Below, one piece after another: positions 8,976-15,696 of a stretch of DNA of 64,000 bases. The first letter of the stretch is position 1; the number at the start of each line of letters is the position of its first letter. The notes under the pieces are model-generated. The model did not search any database and was not told the DNA's origin. It saw only the letters and a list, made by a program, of their open reading frames with translations. Both the position numbers and the translations under genes were made by a program. This stretch comes from Candidatus Poribacteria bacterium (GTDB lineage: Bacteria; Poribacteria; WGA-4E; WGA-3G), in NCBI GenBank assembly GCA_003635315.1, contig PYJD01000036.1:1-64000 (forward strand). The letters are read 5' to 3'.

Positions 8976-10409
8976 TTAAAGTTCTTCTAATGTTATTTTC
9001 TCAATTAATTTAGTTTTTAGGTCCATACGAATAATTGATTCATCTGCATCTAAACGGATCAAATAATCGAATTTTGCTTTGATCGCATACGCTTGCTGTT
9101 CTTCAAAAGTACGATTCATTAAGTCAATTTCAACAGTCTTACCTTGATTTCTAATAAATTCAGCAGTCTTATATACAGAATTCAATAAATCATCTGATAG
9201 AGAACTAATAAAATAATCTTTAGAAGTCTTTATGTCATTGCTATCTGTATTTAAAAATGCATCAACAAGTAGATCAAATTGGAATGCGAAACCTGCCCCT
9301 GGTATTGATGGTCCTCCGAAACTTTGAATGAGTCTATCGTATCTACCACCCCCACAAATTGGTATATTCTTGTCTGCATCTACAATTTGAAAAACTGTTC
9401 CGGTATAAAAGTCGAATCCACGGGTAATTCCTAAATCGATTTTGTAATCGATTACACCACTCTTTTCCAGTAAATTACATAGTGTTTGTAATTCCATATA
9501 GGATTGTTTAGAAATACCTTCCAATTCTTTTCCATAGTTAGCGACAACAAAATCTTTATCACCATTAATTTTTGAGATATTTATACACTTTTGTGCCATC
9601 TCCTGTGAAATATTGTAATAACGGTTCCACTTGGATATATAGGTTTGCTCAGCAATGGCAGGTAAATTACGTTTCCATTCATCAGAATTAATTTCAGATA
9701 GTTCTTGAATTATACTGGTATCAATCTTGTATTCACCTTGATAATCTATCCCTTGAGAACGTCGTAGCATATTTAATTCATTCCGTAGATTCTCAAGATC
9801 CATTTTTGAATTGTCTATCCGAACTCGTGAAAGGTGATCTATATCCAAGATAATTTCACTTTGGTCTTTTGGATCAAGATCCAATTTTTCTAATAAATGT
9901 CTCAGTATCCCGGTATTTCCTATAACCAATTGTGTATTGTCTATATTCAATTTCTCAAGTATTCTGAAAGGTATCGTTATCACCTCTGCATCAGCTAAAG
10001 GAGAGTCTGATCCAATTAGTTCTATACCGGCTTGTCGAAATTCTCTTCGAATGTTTTCACTGTTTGTCTTTGGTTCATGACGTACACATTGACCAATATA
10101 ATAAAGTTTGTATGGATATGGATATTCATCTAATTCTCCATTTGCAATTATTCGACAAACAGGTGCGGTGAGTTCAGGTCTTAATGCATAGTCAACACGA
10201 TCAGGACCAACGAATGTAAACATTTTATGTCGTATCTCTTCTCCTGCCTGTGCAGATAGTAGCGAGAATGATTCATACAATGGTGTCTGAATCTGTGAAT
10301 ACCCATAACTTTCAAAGGTATTACGAATAATCTTCTCTACATAATTACGTTGAACCATCTGTTGGGGTAAAAAATCGTTAGTTCCAATCGGTTTTATAAA
10401 TGTCTCCAT
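8976..10409 (-). CDS. hisZ: ATP phosphoribosyltransferase regulatory subunit (HisRS paralogue)
   Basis: HisRS-like protein, 477 aa, most simply HisZ, the regulatory subunit needed by the short HisG encoded next. It keeps the class II core: motif 2-like VRHEPKTNSENIRREFRQ, the histidine-binding block TRGFDFYTGTVFQ and the GGGRYDRL loop, then a C-terminal alpha/beta domain of ~90 residues resembling the HisRS anticodon domain that many HisZ lack. Motif 2 departs from the ERPQ.GR consensus that the true HisS downstream keeps. ATG 10409, eight bases after AAGGAG, is preferred to the ATG two codons earlier, which is too close. First structural gene after the attenuator. A second active HisRS is the alternative. 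Confidence 0.75.
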   Translation of the reverse strand: METFIKPIGTNDFLPQQMVQRNYVEKIIRNTFESYGYSQIQTPLYESFSLLSAQAGEEIRHKMFTFVGPDRVDYALRPELTAPVCRIIANGELDEYPYPYKLYYIGQCVRHEPKTNSENIRREFRQAGIELIGSDSPLADAEVITIPFRILEKLNIDNTQLVIGNTGILRHLLEKLDLDPKDQSEIILDIDHLSRVRIDNSKMDLENLRNELNMLRRSQGIDYQGEYKIDTSIIQELSEINSDEWKRNLPAIAEQTYISKWNRYYNISQEMAQKCINISKINGDKDFVVANYGKELEGISKQSYMELQTLCNLLEKSGVIDYKIDLGITRGFDFYTGTVFQIVDADKNIPICGGGRYDRLIQSFGGPSIPGAGFAFQFDLLVDAFLNTDSNDIKTSKDYFISSLSDDLLNSVYKTAEFIRNQGKTVEIDLMNRTFEEQQAYAIKAKFDYLIRLDADESIIRMDLKTKLIEKITLEEL

Positions 10410-10447
10410 AGTCATTACTCCTTAATTAATTCCTATACTTCTTAAAC

Positions 10448-10523
10448 AAAAAACCCGGTAAACAGGATGCTCCTTATTCTCTACGTATGCATAGAATGCA
10501 CGTAGAAGAGCGGTTAGTTTACC
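10448..10523 (-). terminator. Histidine-operon attenuator terminator
   Basis: On the minus strand GGTAAAC and GTTTACC close a long hairpin (inner arms CTACGT/ACGTAG and GCAT/ATGC) that is followed by GGG and six T residues, 33 bases before the hisZ Shine-Dalgarno region. It lies between the His-rich leader peptide and hisZ, where a transcription attenuator belongs. A second GTAAAC at 10576-10581 could pair with the same GTTTAC arm and so disrupt the terminator. Confidence 0.75.
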
Positions 10524-10582
10524 AGGGATACATTAGCAAGTTATCCTTGCAAATTGTCCACTATGATGTATGTATGTTTACT

Positions 10583-10626
10583 TCATCATTCTAATCCGCC
10601 CAACTCAGGAATGGACAGAATGATGA
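10583..10626 (-). promoter_or_regulatory. Attenuator hairpin covering the His codons
   Basis: On the minus strand TCATCATTCT (within the His codons of the leader peptide) pairs perfectly with AGAATGATGA 24 bases later, a 10-bp stem. In attenuation terms this is the 1:2 pairing: a ribosome stalled on the His codons would cover the first arm and free the second, which runs directly into the GTAAAC that competes for the terminator. TGTCCA in the loop can also pair with TGGACA about 50 bases downstream. Confidence 0.65.
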
Positions 10627-10649
10627 TGTATATAAAGTATTCTTTTCAT
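10605..10649 (-). CDS. Histidine leader peptide (14 aa, four His codons)
   Basis: The minus-strand ORF ATG...TGA encodes MKRILYIHHHSVHS: three consecutive His codons and a fourth near the end, 4 of 14 residues. It begins about 31 bases after the predicted transcription start of the hisZ promoter, overlaps one arm of a stem-loop and is followed by a T-tailed terminator before hisZ. This matches the organisation of the enterobacterial his leader, where ribosome stalling at His codons during tRNA-His shortage prevents termination. No strong Shine-Dalgarno is visible. The peptide is presumably regulatory only. I cannot test conservation here. Confidence 0.78.
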   Translation of the reverse strand: MKRILYIHHHSVHS

Positions 10650-10686
10650 CGGTATATTTAGGTCAAAAATTGATATTACCTTTCCA

Positions 10687-10715
10687 ATTATACACGATTA
10701 ATTTGTGTATGTCAA
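10687..10715 (-). promoter_or_regulatory. Consensus sigma70-type promoter of the his operon
   Basis: Minus strand: TTGACA (10710-10715), a 17-base spacer, then TATAAT (10687-10692); both hexamers match the consensus fully. Predicted start near 10680, giving a leader of about 270 bases that holds the leader peptide and attenuator. Confidence 0.8.
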
Positions 10716-11613
10716 AAAATAAAATGAAGAAAATATCTATAACTATCATCTAACAATACAAAAAGCTACTTTTTTAGCTCTTACAGGACTTACACAGAAG
10801 TAAATATTCAGATGATAGGATGGTAGGTAGGGAAGGATGAAACCCGTCTTCCACAATTCCACCCTTCCAATTTTGCAGGAAAGTAAAGAATTTTGTGTAT
10901 GTCCAATCACATATTACAAAACACAAAAACATGAAACATCAATAGATGATATGAGGAGATTCTACTTCAAAATCAGAACTTTTATGAGAAGTGAAAAATT
11001 AGAAAATAAATGATGAATACCTATAAAAACGATCCTAAATACAGCAACTTTATTTATGTCAAAAAATCAGCTTTATTATGCAGGTTGGAATTGTCAAAAT
11101 TCGCAAAGACAACAAAACACAAAATCACACTTTTTGGAAATTCTTATAAAGTCAATTCAAAGTGGCGTAAAGTCAGTCTATGACAGGGGTTAGAGGGGTA
11201 ATTTTCACCAATTTCAATGACACACAATGTGTCAAAAAGTGTAACTTTTTTCACTTTTTAAGCGAATTGAAAAATTCAACATTTTCACAATTTTTCATTG
11301 GGGAATTTAGGATTAAAGGTCTGTTTTTGCACCCTATTAATTAGTCGGGATATTAGGATTAAAAGCTAAATTTACGACTATTAATTCTAATACAATTTTG
11401 AAATGAAAATGTCTTTTTTTTTTGCATAACCTTTAAGTTGTAAGGTGAGACGGTTCCACAATGTCGAAGAAATTACCGGTATCGGAATATTTGCTGTGAA
11501 TTAAGATGATGGGATGATTATCGAAGAGGGTAAATTCAAGTAAATGACTTGGATGATTCTGGGTCTATAGCAATTGAGATATTGCTATTCTCATGTGTTG
11601 TTATATCTCATTG
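10716..11613. other. Non-coding stretch between his operon and small membrane-protein gene
   Basis: About 900 bases with no supportable gene. It contains GGAAGG/CCTTCC arms near 10836-10868, and a repeat copy at about 11111-11247 that recurs near 54362-54486. Several runs of A and T; no tRNA or known riboswitch pattern recognised. Confidence 0.5.
11111..11247 (+). repeat. Dispersed intergenic repeat, copy A
   Basis: Shares the 28-base core TGACACACAATGTGTC + AAAAAGTGTAAC (11218-11245) exactly with the reverse complement of 54363-54390, and weaker matches on the upstream side (AAAACACAAAAT, AAATTCTTATA, GGTAATT..ACCAAT) in the same order. The core holds the palindrome GACACA-CAA-TGTGTC. No coding content. 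Possibly a remnant of a mobile element. Confidence 0.55.
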
Positions 11614-12039
11614 TTAGTGATTACGACCAAGTTGGTCTATGATATTGTTTAATTTATTTTGATTAGTTAAAACTATATCATTGAATTTTGTTATTGAATT
11701 TGAGTTCATTTTAATGGTGTCCGATAGGCTCTTTATAGAATTCGTGTTTGTTGATACAGCACTGCTAAGTTTATCAATCTCAAGAAAAAACCTTTCGAAT
11801 CCGTTGTCAAATTTTTCATTTAGGTTATTGAATTGGTTCTTCCGTGCTTCAGACTCATTGTCAATTTTTAAGTTAAGGTTTTCTAATTTTGAATTAAGAA
11901 TTGATATATTGTTTGTTAGTTGGGTATATTCATTCTCTTTCGCATCAGATAATCTTTTACGGTTATACCATAGAGAAATTAAATACAATAATCCCCCAGC
12001 AATCACAGATCCACCTGAACCTATTAGTAAATTCCACAT
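11614..12039 (-). CDS. Small membrane-anchored coiled-coil protein
   Basis: No family recognised. 141 aa: one N-terminal transmembrane segment (about residues 4-24, GSGGSVIAGGLLYLISLW), a short basic stretch (YNRKRL) and then a long predicted coiled coil rich in Asn, Ser, Leu and Lys (NISILNSKLENLNLKID; SSAVSTNTNSIKSL). The layout, with N-terminus out and coiled coil in the cytoplasm, resembles many small bacterial DUF proteins and phage-associated proteins. AAGGAG lies eight bases upstream of the ATG, so it is probably expressed. It stands alone within an otherwise empty region. Function unknown. Confidence 0.6.
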   Translation of the reverse strand: MWNLLIGSGGSVIAGGLLYLISLWYNRKRLSDAKENEYTQLTNNISILNSKLENLNLKIDNESEARKNQFNNLNEKFDNGFERFFLEIDKLSSAVSTNTNSIKSLSDTIKMNSNSITKFNDIVLTNQNKLNNIIDQLGRNH

Positions 12040-12342
12040 GGTTTTGACTCCTTATTATTGAACTATAGAAAGTATATGTTTAAGATGCCAATATGTCAAG
12101 TATGATTTGAAGTACTGTTATGAGGAAAGATGACGTGAGAGTGGAAATTACTATTCATAGACAAAAGGAAATTAGAGCTTATAGTGATATTCCTTATATC
12201 AGCTACGAATTGAAGAACTCCACCCTAACGAAATTAAACTACTTAGCTCTGTATGGCTATTAATAGTGAGATATTTACTAATTTAATTGACTAATTTATA
12301 GGATCATGTCAAATTGATTGTAAAATTATAGATTCGGAGTAT
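12040..12342. other. Short non-coding divergent region
   Basis: About 300 bases between the divergent coiled-coil and cupin genes. It should hold the promoters of both; I see no convincing consensus pair or repeat. Confidence 0.4.
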
Positions 12343-12978
12343 ATGATGGGATTTCCTGTATATGATTTTCGCAAAGATATAAAGAATGTCCTTGTAACAC
12401 CACAAATCCGTTCACGATTTTTGAAGATGGAACCTGGGCAATCTGCACAATTACATAGCCATGATCTCGGTCATGAAATATTCTTAATTTTAGATGGACA
12501 CGTGGAGTTTGAAATAGATGGTGAAACTGAGGAATTGGGTCCGGGACAAATGTGTATCGCATTAGCAGATCAACCCCATAAAGTACGAGTACTTGGTGAT
12601 GAACCAATGACAATGTATCTGTCCGTTACACCACATATCCATCCAACCCATACACCAAGGAATGATGATGGTGAACGACTACCTCATAACTATGCTCCAT
12701 CGAGTGCGTATGATGTAGAACCAAATTTACAGATAACACTATCTGAATTGGTTACACGCCATATCCATGCAGCGGAACTTCTTGCTGAACTTGCAAAAAC
12801 ATGTTCAACGGTTCAGAATGAGATGGGAGAACAATTATTATCCGAAATCAATGAAGAAAATAAACAAGACGCAAATGAGCTACGTAAAACAATGTGGGAG
12901 TCTCTTTATCCAGTATTTAAAGCGGTGTCGGAGTTAGGTGAAAATTGGAATCAGCTTGCTCCTCGTATAGTTGAATAG
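12343..12978 (+). CDS. Cupin-domain protein
   Basis: 211 aa. Residues 20-105 form a single cupin barrel; motif 1 fits G(X)5HXH(X)3-4E(X)6G as G32, H38, H40, E45, G52, and H79 in QPHKVRV supplies the motif 2 ligand, so a metal site is likely. After a His/Pro linker (HIHPTHTPR) the last ~80 residues are helical (LAELAKTCSTVQNEMGEQLL) and unassigned. GGAG lies six bases before the tandem ATG codons at 12343; either may be used. Cupins of this kind range from dioxygenases and isomerases to sugar-binding sensors; the neighbours do not narrow this down. Confidence 0.8.
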   Translation: MMGFPVYDFRKDIKNVLVTPQIRSRFLKMEPGQSAQLHSHDLGHEIFLILDGHVEFEIDGETEELGPGQMCIALADQPHKVRVLGDEPMTMYLSVTPHIHPTHTPRNDDGERLPHNYAPSSAYDVEPNLQITLSELVTRHIHAAELLAELAKTCSTVQNEMGEQLLSEINEENKQDANELRKTMWESLYPVFKAVSELGENWNQLAPRIVE

Positions 12979-13318
12979 TAGAATATTTAATTTGCGTAAA
13001 TTTTGAGTTATATGTTATAATATCGCTAAAGATTAACCCATATCTCAAAAGATTCATCATTTGAAAACGTAATTGACTTGACAACGTTTATTCTTATGGA
13101 TAAACTTGTTATTAAATACTTTAGTCAGGTGATGATAATTTATAGTAATATATCTTAAGTCACGTTATACGTATTGCTTATGATAGATATATGCAGCGCG
13201 TTAATAAGAATCGTGAATTTAGTCTCTCATTATTACCTCTCCTCTTAAGATTAAGAGACTTAGACTTGTATCGTTTAGTGAGTAAATTACAAAGTTATTG
13301 AATTTTAAGGAGTTTTAT
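12979..13318. other. Leader region of the cohesin/spondin gene
   Basis: About 340 non-coding bases. TTGACA at 13078-13083 with TAAACT 17 bases on (13101-13106) is a possible promoter. A palindrome CTCTTAA-GA-TTAAGAG (13242-13257) lies 60 bases before the start codon and could be an operator. AAGGAG (13309-13314) is the ribosome binding site. Confidence 0.35.
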
Positions 13319-15574
13319 ATGAATATTCAGCTTAACAATAGGAAAATGTTTTTTTCCCTATTGGCTGTTATAATGTGTTTTGGAATTACAGCGTATAGCT
13401 ACGGTGCAGCTACCGTATCTATTGATCCTGCCACGCAAGAATCTCCCGCAGTAGGCGAAGAACTCACCATTAATATCAATATTGCTGACGCTGAAGGTGT
13501 AGCCGGAGGTCAAGCTACAGTTAACTATGATAGTACTGCCCTTGAATATGTCTCCGCTGCAAAAGGTGCTTTTCTTCCCGGTGATCCAAGTGCAGGTACA
13601 TTCTTCCCAATAATTAAACCTGGGGATTCGATGGTAACTGTCGGTGGAACTTCAATCGGAGCAGGAACAGCAAGTGGAGATGGTACACTTGCAACAGTTA
13701 CATTTAATGTGCTTGAAGTAAAAGCGTCTGCTATTACTTTATCAGGTGTCGTTATTTCTGATGCTGAAGCAAATGAATTAGAAGTAACAACTGCTGATGG
13801 AGAAATTACTGTCCCTGCACCACCTGATGATGACACCACGACTGATGATGACACCACAACCGATGATGACACCACGACTGATGATGACACCACGACTGAT
13901 GATGACACCACGACTGATGATGACACCACAACCGATGATATGGTCGACGATTCTGATGATATGGTCGACGATGAAGTTACACCTCCTGTCGTTCCTGAAG
14001 CGCAAGTTTTCAAAATTACGCTTACAAACCTAACATCTGGTGAACCAGGAATGGGTGGACAAATTTTCTCACCCCCCATTTTCGCAGCACATATAGCTGG
14101 TGCAAGAATATATACTGTTAGTGAACCTGCATCTGAAGCAATGGTCCTACTGGCTGAAAATGGTGACACATCAGGTTTGGCTGCAATAGCAGCTGCAGCG
14201 GGTGCTACTCCTGTTATGGGAGACGGATTCGTCTTACCAGGTATGTCTGCCTCCGTAATGGTTTCCGCTGATGCTGTCAATTCTGCTCTTTCGTTTGCAA
14301 CAATGTTGGTCTCTACAAACGATGCATTTATTGGTGCAACTGATGTCGCTCTTTATGATGAAGCAGGTATGCCTGTAACAACTACTCTTAATCTAATGTC
14401 CTATGATGCAGGTAGTGAACAGAATACTGAACGTGCATCTGATATCCCTGGTCCAATTGGTCTAAGTGCTGATGAAGATCCTGAAGGCAGTAATGCCCGC
14501 GTTCCTACCGAAGGTGGTGTCATCACACCTCATGCAGGGATTATGGGTGTTGGACAGGTGGCAGATTCATTTGGATGGACAGAACCGACAGCAACCCTGA
14601 TGATTGAACCTTATGTTCCTGAACCTGAACCCGAACCCGAACCTGTTCTACCCACTTATGATGTCATTCTTGAAGCTGGTTTGAATATGATTTCTGTTCC
14701 TTTAATGCCTGTTGAACCCTACACAGCAAAATCTCTTGCTGAATTGGTCGGTGCAACTGTTGTCATTAAATTAGATCCAGCATCACAAAATTTCGTTGGT
14801 TATGTCGTCGTTGAAGAAGACGATGGATTCGGTATTGAAGGTGGACAAGGTTATATTGTTAATACTCCTGAAGGGGGAATGGTAACATTCTCTGGTAATG
14901 CATGGACAAACGAAACACCTGAAATGATGGAAGATGCAGCCGCTGCCCCATCTATTTCTATACTCAAGAATGCATGGGCATTTATTGTTTCAAGTCAAAT
15001 TAAAGAGATGCAACCCGGGATGTCATATACAGTAGTTGCTAAGAATCTTCGAACTGGAACAGTTGCTACAGAAAAAGTTACAACGGAAGATGTTAGTGCC
15101 TCTGCTGTTTGGGCAGATCTGAATCGTACGAGTGTTGTTGAAGCTGGTGATATAATTGAGATCTCTCTAATTGATCAAGAGGGTTCAATTGTTTCAGGTC
15201 CATTCCAACGCACAGTCCAAACTTCAGATATCCATAATGCCTATCTCACAGTACAATTACGGGTTGGTGATATACGTCCACAAGAGACTATTCTTGGACA
15301 GAATTTCCCAAATCCATTCAACCCAGAAACTTGGATTCCTTATCAACTAAGTAAGGATTCTAATGTAATGATCTCAATATTTAATGTTTCTGGACATTCT
15401 GTAAGATCTATCAACTTAGGTCATCAGTCAGTTGGTTCATACATGCAACCTTCGACTGCAGCTTATTGGGATGGTAAGAACGATACTGGTGAGGCAGTTT
15501 CGAGTGGTATTTACTTCTATACCCTCCAAACAAATAACTTCTCAGCTACACGTCGTATGGTTATCTTGAAGTAA
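13319..15574 (+). CDS. Secreted cohesin / spondin_N protein with FlgD-type C-terminal Ig domain
   Basis: Exported multidomain protein, 751 aa. Order: signal peptide (1-30, cut near YGA); cohesin-like domain (about 31-166, SIDPATQ..GEELTINI..NYDSTALEYVSA); Asp/Thr linker of six exact-length TTDDDT-type repeats; spondin_N domain (about 229-432, FKITLTNLTSG..FSPPIFAAH..ARIYTVSEPASEAM..LVSTNDAFIG); Pro-Glu linker; an uncharacterised region; and a FlgD-type Ig domain (656-751) beginning NFPNPFNPETW, typical of surface proteins in Poribacteria and of T9SS-like tails. The ATG at 13319, after AAGGAG, is chosen over a TTG seven codons earlier. The next gene carries a dockerin, so the two may bind each other. 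Confidence 0.85.
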   Translation: MNIQLNNRKMFFSLLAVIMCFGITAYSYGAATVSIDPATQESPAVGEELTININIADAEGVAGGQATVNYDSTALEYVSAAKGAFLPGDPSAGTFFPIIKPGDSMVTVGGTSIGAGTASGDGTLATVTFNVLEVKASAITLSGVVISDAEANELEVTTADGEITVPAPPDDDTTTDDDTTTDDDTTTDDDTTTDDDTTTDDDTTTDDMVDDSDDMVDDEVTPPVVPEAQVFKITLTNLTSGEPGMGGQIFSPPIFAAHIAGARIYTVSEPASEAMVLLAENGDTSGLAAIAAAAGATPVMGDGFVLPGMSASVMVSADAVNSALSFATMLVSTNDAFIGATDVALYDEAGMPVTTTLNLMSYDAGSEQNTERASDIPGPIGLSADEDPEGSNARVPTEGGVITPHAGIMGVGQVADSFGWTEPTATLMIEPYVPEPEPEPEPVLPTYDVILEAGLNMISVPLMPVEPYTAKSLAELVGATVVIKLDPASQNFVGYVVVEEDDGFGIEGGQGYIVNTPEGGMVTFSGNAWTNETPEMMEDAAAAPSISILKNAWAFIVSSQIKEMQPGMSYTVVAKNLRTGTVATEKVTTEDVSASAVWADLNRTSVVEAGDIIEISLIDQEGSIVSGPFQRTVQTSDIHNAYLTVQLRVGDIRPQETILGQNFPNPFNPETWIPYQLSKDSNVMISIFNVSGHSVRSINLGHQSVGSYMQPSTAAYWDGKNDTGEAVSSGIYFYTLQTNNFSATRRMVILK
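13826..13933 (+). repeat. Six 18-bp tandem repeats encoding the DDDTTT linker
   Basis: Units of GATGATGACACCACGACT or its ...ACAACC variant, repeated six times without interruption inside the cohesin/spondin gene. Eighteen bases keeps the frame, so copy number can change linker length without breaking the protein. Confidence 0.9.
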
Positions 15575-15596
15575 GATTAAGTAATTTGTCATATAG

Positions 15597-15669
15597 AAAA
15601 ACGCCCCGATGGCCGGTTTACCGACTGCAAATCTCTACCGATTAGCGTCGGCGGCGGGGGCGTTTTTTT
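15597..15669 (+). terminator. GC-rich branched terminator
   Basis: AACGCCCC (15600-15607) pairs with GGGGGCGTT, followed by a run of T (15663-15669). Inside the outer stem two further hairpins can form, CGGT-TT-ACCG and CCGA-TTAGCG-TCGG, giving a three-way shape that is much richer in GC than its surroundings. It lies 22 bases after the stop of the cohesin gene and 28 before the next start. Strong intrinsic terminator; a structured regulatory RNA is possible but no known class was recognised. Confidence 0.75.
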
Positions 15670-15696
15670 ATGTATATATAAGGATGATTTAAATTT

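Noticed and set aside
10448-10680. T-box riboswitch upstream of hisZ
   Set aside because: Position and terminator would fit, but the conserved T-box core (AGGGTGGNACCGCG) is missing, whereas a His-rich leader peptide is present.
13826-13933. Short tandem repeats as a CRISPR array
   Set aside because: 18-bp direct repeats without spacers, in frame inside a coding gene (Asp/Thr linker).
13525-14280. Long minus-strand ORF opposite the cohesin/spondin gene
   Set aside because: Shadow of the real gene; repetitive Ser/Val product comes from the antisense of the DDDTTT repeats.
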